Source: Rikenellaceae bacterium (GTDB lineage Bacteria; Bacteroidota; Bacteroidia; Bacteroidales; UBA932). Taken from it: 5,604 nucleotides of DNA. The notes beneath the pieces are model-generated. The model was not told the origin of the DNA and searched no databases. It saw only the letters and a list, made by a program, of their open reading frames with translations. This document shows positions 1 to 5,604 of the stretch, in pieces. The DNA is taken from positions 1 through 5,604 of the forward strand of contig JAAZIW010000166.1 of NCBI GenBank assembly GCA_012800665.1. The letters are read 5' to 3'. Each line of letters starts with the position of its first letter. The stretch's first letter is position 1. Made by a program: the position numbers and the translations under genes.

Positions 1-11
1 GGTAAATATAT

Positions 12-20
12 ACCTCCTTA
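12..20 (-). promoter_or_regulatory. Shine-Dalgarno-like sequence facing the left edge
   Basis: Read on the minus strand, these nine bases are TAAGGAGGT, a full complement of the usual 3' end of 16S rRNA. This would fit a divergent gene whose coding region lies left of the window. Against this, the 11 bases between it and the edge contain no ATG, GTG or TTG, so any spacer would be longer than usual, and Bacteroidota rarely use such sites. Bases 1-14 also form a near-palindrome, GGTA...TACC with one mismatched pair, which could be an operator. The rest of 1-65 shows no gene and no convincing TAnnTTTG box for the transporter gene. Confidence 0.25.
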
Positions 21-65
21 CTGCCCGCTTCGTTTCGATATTGATATAGTAGAGAAGCCTTAGCC

Positions 66-1463
66 ATGTCGGAGGCGGTTTCCGGAGCACCTCTTGAATT
101 AGGCACCAAAAACATAGGAGCCCTGTTAAAGCAATATGCCCTTCCCGGCATAATTGCAATGACTGCCACCAGTCTATACAATATGGTGGACAGCATCTAT
201 ATAGGTCATATTCCTGAAGTCGGGGCATATGCTCTTTCGGCGCTCGGCGTCTGCCATCCCATCATGAACCTTGCTTCCGCCTTGGGCACCTTGGTAGGGG
301 TAGGGGCATCTACCATAATGTCCGTTATGCTCGGGCAGAAGAATTATCGCAATGCTCAAAAAGTTTTAAGCAACTCGATAACCCTCAATCTTATACTCGG
401 TTCTCTCTTTGCCATAACCGTAATTATGTGGCAGGAGCCGTTGCTTTATTTCTTCGGCGCCAGCGAGGTTACAATGCCTTTTGCCAAGCAATATCTTACT
501 ATAATAATGCTGGGCAATGTGATTTCTCACATGTATTTCGGGCTGAACAGCATCATAAGGGTTAGCGGCAATCCCAAAACCGCAATGGGATTGACACTCT
601 TCACTGTGATTGCCAATGCGATTTTAGATCCCATTTTTATTTTCGCCTTGGGCATGGGCGTCAGGGGAGCGGCAGTCGCAACCGTGCTTTGCCAAATGAT
701 GGCCCTAAGTTATATATTATGGTATTTCAGTCGCAAGGATAGGGTGGTGCATTTCGGAAAAAGAATATTGGGAATAGACTGGAAGATAGCCAGAAGCTCA
801 CTTGCCATAGGCTTAGGGCCGTTTCTCATGAATAGCGCTGCCTGCATTGTGAATCTGTTTATCAACCAGCAGCTCCGCAAATACGGAGGTGATCTTGCCA
901 TAGGCGCTTATGGCGTGGCTAACCGTATCAGTTTCTTCTTCCTGATGATAGTCATGGGCTTGAATCAGGGAATGCAGCCAATAGCCGGCTATAATTACGG
1001 GGCCAGACAATACAGCCGTGTGCGTAAGGTTTATCTGCTTACAGCCGGATGGGCAACTGCGGTTTGTGTATTCGGCTTCATTCTTTCCGAATTCTTTCCG
1101 AAGACCGCAGTCAGCATCTTTACCAACGACGCAACGCTTCTCGCTCTTAGCGCCAAAGGCTTGCAGACTATGAATATTGCTTTTATTTTGGTGGGCATGC
1201 AAATGGTATCCACCAACTTCTTCCAATGTTTGGGAATGGTAAACAAAAGCATCTTCCTTTCACTCACGCGCCAGCTGCTTTTCCTTGTGCCGCTGGTATA
1301 TCTTCTCCCATTGTGGCTTGATGTCCGCGGAGTCTGGTATTCTTTCCCTATCGCAGACACAATTTCTTTTATAATAACCGGCATCTTGATAATTAATCTG
1401 ATGCGTAAATTCAGCAAACTCAAGGACGGCGATGACCCCGCCATTCTTGGCAGCTATATTTAA
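66..1463 (+). CDS. MATE family efflux transporter, MepA-like subgroup
   Basis: This is an inner-membrane multidrug/toxin extrusion protein, expected to export a drug or metabolite in exchange for Na+ or H+. It has 465 residues, the normal length for the family, and many hydrophobic stretches consistent with 12 helices in two halves. Family landmarks are the N-terminal ALPGII segment (residues 26-31) followed by YNMVDSIYIGH (38-48), the RVSGNPKTAMG stretch (165-175), ILDPIFIF (186-193), the second-half GLNQGMQPIAGYNYGA segment (299-314) and SLTRQLLFLVP (399-409). These patterns resemble the MepA-like subgroup more than NorM; the substrate cannot be read from sequence. ATG 66 is chosen because an in-frame TGA at 42-44 leaves no earlier start. 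No clear Shine-Dalgarno site precedes it. It is the first gene of a compact unit: its TAA is 2 nt before the kinase-like gene. An 11-bp tandem duplication lies inside it (1081-1102), with the reading frame intact. Confidence 0.95.
   Translation: MSEAVSGAPLELGTKNIGALLKQYALPGIIAMTATSLYNMVDSIYIGHIPEVGAYALSALGVCHPIMNLASALGTLVGVGASTIMSVMLGQKNYRNAQKVLSNSITLNLILGSLFAITVIMWQEPLLYFFGASEVTMPFAKQYLTIIMLGNVISHMYFGLNSIIRVSGNPKTAMGLTLFTVIANAILDPIFIFALGMGVRGAAVATVLCQMMALSYILWYFSRKDRVVHFGKRILGIDWKIARSSLAIGLGPFLMNSAACIVNLFINQQLRKYGGDLAIGAYGVANRISFFFLMIVMGLNQGMQPIAGYNYGARQYSRVRKVYLLTAGWATAVCVFGFILSEFFPKTAVSIFTNDATLLALSAKGLQTMNIAFILVGMQMVSTNFFQCLGMVNKSIFLSLTRQLLFLVPLVYLLPLWLDVRGVWYSFPIADTISFIITGILIINLMRKFSKLKDGDDPAILGSYI
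1081..1102 (+). repeat. Perfect 11-bp tandem duplication inside the MATE gene
   Basis: The unit ATTCTTTCCGA occurs twice with no spacer (1081-1091 and 1092-1102). It encodes part of the segment around FILSEFFPKT (residues 338-347) in the second half of the transporter. Because 11 is not a multiple of three, loss or gain of one unit would shift the frame and truncate the protein. With two copies, this may be a chance result of codon use. Confidence 0.85.
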
Positions 1464-1465
1464 CC

Positions 1466-2077
1466 ATGCAACACACTATAATCAATATCGGACGTCAATT
1501 CGGGGCAGGAGGGCTTCAGGTAGCATGTTCTATCGGAGAAACTCTCGGCATTCCGGTATATGACAAGGAACTTATCGGCAAGGCTGCCGAAAAGAGTGGA
1601 TTTTCCAAAGAATTCTTTGAGCATCGTGACGAAAAGCGGGGCTTCAAATTTTTTCAAAATGTGTTCAGCGCAGGACGTAGTGCAGGAATATCGCAGAATT
1701 ATATAAATGATGATTCTCTTTTCAGGATGCAAAGCTCGGTAATACGCGAAATTGCAGAAAACGGTCCGGCTGTTTTTGTGGGCAGGGCATGCAATTATGT
1801 TTTAAGAGATATGCAGTGCCTGAATGTGTTTCTTTGCTCACCTGTTGACAATCGAATAAAGAGGGTGGCAGAGCGGATGAATATATCTGCAAGTGAGGCG
1901 GAAGCCCTTATACAAAAGAAAGACAAAGAGCGTAAAGATTTTTATGACTTTTTCACTTTCGGAGAGTGGGGCGATTCTTCCAATTACGACCTTTGCATCG
2001 ATTCGTCTGTTTTAGGAATAGAGGGCACAGCAGATTTTATTATAGAATTCGGTAAAAAGGCGGGGGTAATCAAATGA
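1466..2077 (+). CDS. Cytidylate-kinase-like family protein (Cytidylate_kin2 type)
   Basis: This 203-residue cytoplasmic P-loop protein belongs to the family that resembles cytidylate kinase but is separate from housekeeping Cmk. The N-terminus has the family's modified nucleotide-binding loop, INIGRQFGAGG (residues 6-16), then LGIPVYDKELI (27-37). In true Cmk the loop ends GKG/GKS; here a glycine (G16) stands where the Walker A lysine would be, which is typical of this family. Further landmarks are AVFVGRACNYVLRD (102-115), VFLCSP (121-126), a basic lid-like region IKRVAERM (131-138), the KDKERKDFYDFFTFGEWGD segment (152-170) and the C-terminal YDLCIDSSVLGIEGTADFI (174-192). The phosphate acceptor is unknown, so CMP kinase activity should not be assumed. 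Its ATG follows the transporter stop by 2 nt and its TGA overlaps the next start as ATGA, which points to translational coupling within one transcript. Confidence 0.87.
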   Translation: MQHTIINIGRQFGAGGLQVACSIGETLGIPVYDKELIGKAAEKSGFSKEFFEHRDEKRGFKFFQNVFSAGRSAGISQNYINDDSLFRMQSSVIREIAENGPAVFVGRACNYVLRDMQCLNVFLCSPVDNRIKRVAERMNISASEAEALIQKKDKERKDFYDFFTFGEWGDSSNYDLCIDSSVLGIEGTADFIIEFGKKAGVIK

Positions 2078-3360
2078 AAAAGTCCCTGCGAATAAGAAGG
2101 ATTTTATTTATTGCAGCACTTGCGATAGTGGTGCTTTTGGTGCTTGCCATTTCTCCACGCCGTAATCCAAAGATTCCCAAAATGCGGCGTGTCAAGGGTA
2201 TCAACTCGCTTATTACCAATCAAATGAGCGACAGTTTGGGGCTGGAAAAGTTGGACCGTGACATAAATACATTCATGCAGCGCTGGTGGATACGCGGCCT
2301 CTCGCTCAGCGTAATGAGGGGTGATTCCCTGCTTTATGCGAAGGGTTATGGAAAAGCGGATGAAAACAGGGAGATGGGGCCCGGAAATATAATGCGCATA
2401 GCCTCGATAAGCAAACTGCTTACCGCTGCCGGCATAATGAAGCTGCAGGAAGAGGGGAAATTGCATTTGAGCGACAAGGTGTTCGGACCTTCCGGCATAC
2501 TTTGCGATGAAGCCTATACCGAAGCCATTAAAGAAAAGGCTTATTTCGATATTACGGTAGAGCAGCTATTGCGTCATGAAAGCGGCCTCAGCATACGGAG
2601 GGGCGACCCTATGTTCATAACCCGCGATATAATGCATATCTATCATCTTGAAAAAGCACCCGACCAGGAGACGCTTGTACGGCTTATGCTGCAGCGCCGC
2701 TTGGGATATAAGCCCGGGACTTCACGGCAATACAGCAATTTCGGCTATTTGCTGCTGAGCATGATAATAGAAAAGCTGACAGGTGAGGAGTATGAAAAGT
2801 GGATGCAGAAGAATTTGCTCGAACCGGCCGGTTGCGTGGATATGCACCTGGCGCACAATTATTACAAAAACAGGTATCCCAACGAGGTGCGTTATTATAT
2901 GCAGGACAATGACCCTCTTGTTCCCGAATATACCAATTCCGGCGACAGTGTGGTGCGCTGCTATGGCGGCAGCAATGTGAGGGGTTTGTCAGGCGCCGGA
3001 GCATGGGTGGCAAGCACTCCTGAACTTGCCCGCTTTGTGGCTTCGATCAACGGCCATCCGGGGGTGCCCGACATATTAAGCAAAAAGAGTGTGCGCGCCA
3101 TGACAGTCTGGCACGAAAATCATAAATACGCTTTGGGCTGGAATGAGGTGAAAAACGGCTGGATACGCACCGGCTCTCTTGCCGGCACCAATGCCATAGT
3201 GTATTGTTTTCCTGACAGCGAATGCTGGATTTTGGTGACCAACACCCATAATTGGAAAGGCCCGCGCTTCTCGCGGACCGTAAAGAATTTCATAAAACAG
3301 TGCAGGAGCCGCTATTCGGCAAAAATGCCCAAAAGGGATTTGTTTGAATTGGCGTATTAG
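2074..3360 (+). CDS. Membrane-anchored serine hydrolase, class C beta-lactamase/PBP fold
   Basis: This is a 428-residue beta-lactamase-related protein (Pfam Beta-lactamase type). Such proteins act as peptidases, esterases or peptidoglycan-modifying enzymes; most are not resistance enzymes. A basic N-terminus (KKSLRIRR) followed by one hydrophobic helix (about residues 10-26) and no lipobox cysteine suggests an uncleaved anchor with the catalytic domain in the periplasm. The active-site motifs are SxxK at S111-I-S-K114 (nucleophile S111, base K114), the YxN motif Y220-S-N222, and a third motif that reads R365-T-G367 where relatives have HxG or KTG. Other family marks are EQLLRHESGL (163-172), KPGTSRQYSNFGYLLLSMIIEKLTG (213-237) and GLSGAGAWVASTPELARFV (304-322). 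The start overlaps the kinase-like stop (ATGA), so translation is probably coupled. The gene ends just before the hairpin-forming convergent gap. Confidence 0.92.
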   Translation: MKKSLRIRRILFIAALAIVVLLVLAISPRRNPKIPKMRRVKGINSLITNQMSDSLGLEKLDRDINTFMQRWWIRGLSLSVMRGDSLLYAKGYGKADENREMGPGNIMRIASISKLLTAAGIMKLQEEGKLHLSDKVFGPSGILCDEAYTEAIKEKAYFDITVEQLLRHESGLSIRRGDPMFITRDIMHIYHLEKAPDQETLVRLMLQRRLGYKPGTSRQYSNFGYLLLSMIIEKLTGEEYEKWMQKNLLEPAGCVDMHLAHNYYKNRYPNEVRYYMQDNDPLVPEYTNSGDSVVRCYGGSNVRGLSGAGAWVASTPELARFVASINGHPGVPDILSKKSVRAMTVWHENHKYALGWNEVKNGWIRTGSLAGTNAIVYCFPDSECWILVTNTHNWKGPRFSRTVKNFIKQCRSRYSAKMPKRDLFELAY

Positions 3361-3435
3361 TCCGGCTTCCTCCGCTTGGCTTGACTTTTTATCAGCTATC
3401 CTCTTGCAAGCCACATCGGCAATGCGTAGGCCGGA
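3361..3435. terminator. Convergent gap with nested inverted repeats, possible bidirectional terminator
   Basis: The gap between two converging genes begins immediately after one stop codon and ends immediately before the other. Its first six bases, TCCGGC (3361-3366), and last six, GCCGGA (3430-3435), are reverse complements. The pairing can continue with a T-G and a T-A pair and, after a bulge, with CGC (3373-3375) against GCG (3424-3426). Inside lies a second perfect 7-bp pair, TGGCTTG (3377-3383) with CAAGCCA (3407-3413), enclosing 23 nt. On the plus strand a short T run, TTTT in 3442-3445, follows; no T run follows on the minus strand. The folding is visible in the sequence; its role in termination is inferred, and this is not a classic short GC-rich hairpin plus U tract. 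Confidence 0.38.
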
Positions 3436-4737
3436 TTAAAGTTTTAATAAATGCCAATGCGGGCCGAAGCGCTCGAAGGCGGCGCGGTCCAAATCTTCCT
3501 GATGGTCGGGATGGGCTATGCTGATGAGCAGTTTTGCTCTTTCCTGAAGGCTCTTGCCGTAGAGGTTTACAGCTCCGAATTCGGTTACAATCCATTGCGC
3601 ATTCGGCCTTGGGGTTACCACTCCGGCGCCCGGATTCAATTCGGGAACTATCTTGCTGCCTCCATATTTCGTTTGAGAAGCAAAAACAGTGATGCTCTTG
3701 CCTCCCTCGCTCAGGGTTGCTCCCCTCACAAAGTCCAGTTGTCCGCCCGTTCCGCTCCAGACACGCGTGCCTATTGAGTCGGCGCAAATCTGGCCTGTAA
3801 GATCCACCTCAATAGCGGAGTTGATGGCCCTTACATTCGGGTTTTGAGCGATAACATAAGGATTGTTCACATATTTTATATCTTTCATAAGCACATCGGG
3901 GTTGTGGTCGATGAAAGAATAAAGTTCGTCGCTGCCGTAAAGGAAGGAGGCCACGATTTTGCCTCTGTCTATCTTTTTACGCGAACCGTCTATAATACCC
4001 TTTTTGATGAGGTCAAGCAGGCCGTCTGCAAACATTTCGGTGTGCAGACCAAGATGCTTGTGATTTTTGAGTTGAGCTGCAATCGCATCCGGGATGCTTC
4101 CTATTCCCATCTGCAAACAATCGCCGTCCTCCACCAAAGCTGCAGTGTGCTTGCCTATCAGTATATCTGTAGGACTGGGCTCTGAATATGCCAAACTGAT
4201 TAGGGGAGTATCGTCTTTTACCAAATAGTCGAATTGCTCCAAATTGAGAAGATCGCCGTAAGCAAAGGGGACATTCGGATTTATCACAGCTATTGCAATA
4301 TCCGCGCTTTCTACTGCGGCGACGCTGCAATCCACCGAGGTTCCGAGCGAAACCCGTCCCTGGTCATCGGGCAGTGAAACATTTACAAGTGCTGCTCCAA
4401 GAGGAATATGTCTTTCGCGATAGAGCTTTTGGCTTTCGCTTAAATGTACCGGAATATAATCCGCCCAACCTTTATTTACATTCTTGCGCACATTCGAGCC
4501 GATGAAAAATCCCTGATCGAAGAAAATGCCTTGATAGCGCTCTTCGCTGTACGGGGCCGGCCCTTCGGTGTGCAAATGGTGGAAACGGAGGTCTTTCACA
4601 TCTCCTGCATCCGCCCTTCTGCATAGGGCTTGAACCAGGCAATGGGGTACACTCGCTACACTTGACAGGTGGATATGGCTGCCGCTCTTAATGTGGCTTA
4701 CCGCCTCGTCGGCACTTACATAGCTTATCGGCTTCAT
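3436..4737 (-). CDS. Acetyl-CoA hydrolase/CoA-transferase family protein (4-hydroxybutyrate CoA-transferase-like)
   Basis: This is a cytoplasmic enzyme that moves CoA between short-chain carboxylic acids, typically using acetyl-CoA or acetate as partner. Relatives include butyryl-CoA:acetate and 4-hydroxybutyrate:acetyl-CoA transferases. From ATG 4737 it has 433 residues, normal for the family. The N-terminal half carries the NPNVPFAYGD segment (154-163). The C-terminal half carries the glycine-rich CoA-binding stretch QMGIGSIPDA (209-218), the catalytic-glutamate motif GLHTEMFADG (230-239; E234 aligns with the known catalytic glutamate of the family) and GTGGQLDFVRGA (329-340). The C-terminus has VVTPRPNAQWIVTEFGAVNLYGKSLQERA (374-402) and IAHPDHQEDL (407-416). 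A longer in-frame start at 4773 is a TTG that would place a likely -7 box inside the coding region, so ATG 4737 (MKPISY) is preferred; it has an A-rich leader. The exact acid substrate cannot be told from sequence. It is transcribed alone, divergent from mazG and convergent with the serine hydrolase. Confidence 0.93.
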   Translation of the reverse strand: MKPISYVSADEAVSHIKSGSHIHLSSVASVPHCLVQALCRRADAGDVKDLRFHHLHTEGPAPYSEERYQGIFFDQGFFIGSNVRKNVNKGWADYIPVHLSESQKLYRERHIPLGAALVNVSLPDDQGRVSLGTSVDCSVAAVESADIAIAVINPNVPFAYGDLLNLEQFDYLVKDDTPLISLAYSEPSPTDILIGKHTAALVEDGDCLQMGIGSIPDAIAAQLKNHKHLGLHTEMFADGLLDLIKKGIIDGSRKKIDRGKIVASFLYGSDELYSFIDHNPDVLMKDIKYVNNPYVIAQNPNVRAINSAIEVDLTGQICADSIGTRVWSGTGGQLDFVRGATLSEGGKSITVFASQTKYGGSKIVPELNPGAGVVTPRPNAQWIVTEFGAVNLYGKSLQERAKLLISIAHPDHQEDLDRAAFERFGPHWHLLKL

Positions 4738-4801
4738 TTTTTGTGTTTTATTATTGGTCCGTAAAGATAGCAATTATTTCGCTTTTCATTATCTTTGCAT
4801 A
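4738..4801. promoter_or_regulatory. Divergent promoter region between the CoA-transferase gene and mazG
   Basis: This 64-bp gap must hold the starts of two divergent transcripts. On the plus strand TATCTTTG (4790-4797) matches the Bacteroidota -7 consensus TAnnTTTG fully. On the minus strand TATCTTTA (4769 down to 4762) matches with one difference. The two boxes form a 7-bp inverted pair, AAAGATA (4763-4769) and TATCTTT (4790-4796), 20 bp apart. No good TTTG -33 element is visible for either direction. The minus-strand box would give the CoA-transferase mRNA a leader of about 20 nt, A-rich and without a Shine-Dalgarno site. The plus-strand box ends only 4 nt before the mazG ATG. Confidence 0.5.
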
Positions 4802-4804
4802 ATG
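4787..4804 (+). repeat. Inverted repeat spanning the mazG -7 box and start codon
   Basis: CATTAT (4787-4792) and ATAATG (4799-4804) are perfect 6-bp reverse complements around the 6-nt centre CTTTGC. The right arm contains the mazG start codon and the left arm overlaps the -7 box. A second, offset palindrome TGCAT-A-ATGCA covers 4796-4806. Either could be an operator, but the arms are short and AT-rich, so chance is a real alternative. Confidence 0.4.
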
Positions 4805-5604
4805 CACAGTAAAAAAGAGAAGCTGAAATCTTTCGAAAGGGCTATGGAGATTATGGACAGGCTCCGTGCCGAATGCCCTTGGAACAATGCCCAGACAAAC
4901 GAATCCTTGCGCCCGCTTACTATAGAAGAGGTGTACGAACTTTCCGATGCCGTCCTTGCAGGCGATTCTTCCGAAATTAAAAAAGAAGTGGGGGATTTGG
5001 CCCTCCATGTGCTCTTTTATTCAAAAGTGGCTGAGGAAAAGGGAGAGTATGATATCGCCGATGTGCTTGACGGAATGTGCGGGAAGATGATTTTCCGGCA
5101 TCCGCATATTTTCGGAGATGCCTCCGGCCGCAAGATGTCCGCCGAAGAGGTGGCCAAGGCTTGGGAGCTGCGCAAGAAAAAGGAGCATCAGGGCAAGACC
5201 GTTTTGGAGGGGGTTCCAAAGAGTTGCGAGCCCTTGCAAAAAGCATATATTATGCAGGACAAGGCCGCCGCGGTAGGCTTCGATTGGGAAAAGCCTGCGG
5301 ATGTATGGGAAAAGGTGGATGAAGAGATTGCCGAGGTAAAAGAGGCTGTAGAGCCGGATGCCCGCAAAGCTCCCGGACGCTCCGGAAGCAACGGACAGAG
5401 CAATGCCCATGTCGAAGAAGAGTTCGGTGATGCCCTGTTCGCACTTGTAAACGCCGCAAGACTCTATGGAATAGATCCTTCTGCCGCCCTTACAGCCGCG
5501 TGCGAAAAGTTCAAGCGCCGTTTTACCTATATGGAAACTCAGGTTGCCGCCAAGGGGCTTGATTTGGGTAAGATGGAACTTTCGGAGATGGATGCCATTT
5601 GGGA
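4802..5604 (+). CDS. mazG: Nucleoside triphosphate pyrophosphohydrolase MazG (right end cut by window)
   Basis: MazG hydrolyses nucleoside triphosphates to monophosphates and pyrophosphate, cleaning the nucleotide pool; in E. coli it also affects the stringent response. The visible 267 codons contain both MazG repeats. The first has CPWNNAQTNESLRP (residues 25-38), metal-binding EEVYE (42-46) and E62-VG-D65, then MIFRHPHIFGD (96-106). The second has EEIAE (174-178) and E207-FG-D210 followed by ALFALVNAARLYGIDPSAAL. The ending VAAKGLDLGKMELSEMDAIW matches the extreme C-terminus of the family, and E. coli MazG is 263 residues, so only a few residues are probably missing. A low-complexity linker rich in Gly, Ser, Asn and Pro (about 185-202) sits between EEIAE and EEEFGD and looks longer than usual. 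The typical CPWD aspartate is asparagine here (N28). ATG 4802 is the first start after the divergent promoter; the leader is very short or absent. No in-frame ATG lies between the promoter box and this start. Confidence 0.95.
   Translation, partial: MHSKKEKLKSFERAMEIMDRLRAECPWNNAQTNESLRPLTIEEVYELSDAVLAGDSSEIKKEVGDLALHVLFYSKVAEEKGEYDIADVLDGMCGKMIFRHPHIFGDASGRKMSAEEVAKAWELRKKKEHQGKTVLEGVPKSCEPLQKAYIMQDKAAAVGFDWEKPADVWEKVDEEIAEVKEAVEPDARKAPGRSGSNGQSNAHVEEEFGDALFALVNAARLYGIDPSAALTAACEKFKRRFTYMETQVAAKGLDLGKMELSEMDAIW

Noticed and set aside
295..308. TAGGGG repeated twice, suggestive of a G-quadruplex or telomere-like repeat
   Set aside because: There are only two units, in coding sequence for a glycine- and valine-rich helix, with too few G runs for a quadruplex.
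813..1444. Two minus-strand open frames of 137 codons each (813-1226 and 1031-1444) within the MATE gene
   Set aside because: They are antisense to a clear transporter, overlap each other and have no recognisable domain.
1466..2077. Naming the kinase-like gene cmk
   Set aside because: It lacks the GKG/GKS Walker A loop of housekeeping cytidylate kinase and belongs to a separate related family.
2074..3360. Calling the serine hydrolase an AmpC antibiotic-resistance enzyme
   Set aside because: The motifs fit the broad beta-lactamase/PBP fold, but the membrane anchor and RTG motif do not indicate a true AmpC. Most such proteins have other roles.
3844..4185. Plus-strand open frame of 113 codons inside the CoA-transferase gene
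   Set aside because: It is antisense to a well-supported conserved gene and its translation matches no family I recognise.
4738..4773. Twelve-residue N-terminal extension of the CoA-transferase from a start at 4773
   Set aside because: The codon is TTG, the extension does not look like family sequence, and it would translate through the best minus-strand -7 box. ATG 4737 is better.
5021..5459. Several minus-strand open frames opposite mazG
   Set aside because: mazG motifs run continuously on the plus strand. The opposite frames are compositional shadows without family signatures.

Overview
The window looks like ordinary chromosomal DNA of a Bacteroidota bacterium, most likely a member of Bacteroidales. 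Three things suggest this. The protein families present are common there. The coding starts have A-rich or very short leaders rather than Shine-Dalgarno sites. The 4738-4801 gap carries TAnnTTTG-type -7 boxes. Isoleucine ATA codons are frequent and base composition is moderate throughout. I cannot place it to family or genus from sequence alone. I see no tRNA, rRNA, CRISPR array, insertion sequence or prophage gene.

Layout. Positions 66-3360 hold three plus-strand genes packed as one probable operon: a MATE-family efflux transporter (66-1463), a cytidylate-kinase-like P-loop protein (1466-2077, 2-nt gap) and a membrane-anchored serine hydrolase of the class C beta-lactamase/penicillin-binding-protein fold (2074-3360, 4-nt ATGA overlap). 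A 75-bp convergent gap (3361-3435) can fold back on itself almost end to end. It separates this unit from a minus-strand acetyl-CoA hydrolase/CoA-transferase (4737 down to 3436). A 64-bp divergent gap (4738-4801) with two opposed -7-like boxes then leads to mazG on the plus strand. mazG runs off the right edge, probably only a few residues short of complete.

How the genes relate. The CoA-transferase (short-chain acyl-CoA metabolism) and MazG (hydrolysis of nucleoside triphosphates) are housekeeping-type functions that share only a promoter region. The first three genes are tightly coupled in translation but have no obvious shared pathway. A drug or metabolite exporter, a nucleotide-kinase-like protein of unknown substrate and a periplasm-facing serine hydrolase could form an envelope or resistance module, but that is inference from spacing alone. 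Nothing in the window reads as a clearly new biological system. The best leads are the three-gene unit, the nested hairpin in the convergent gap, the symmetric divergent promoter with a possibly leaderless mazG, and an 11-bp tandem duplication inside the transporter gene.
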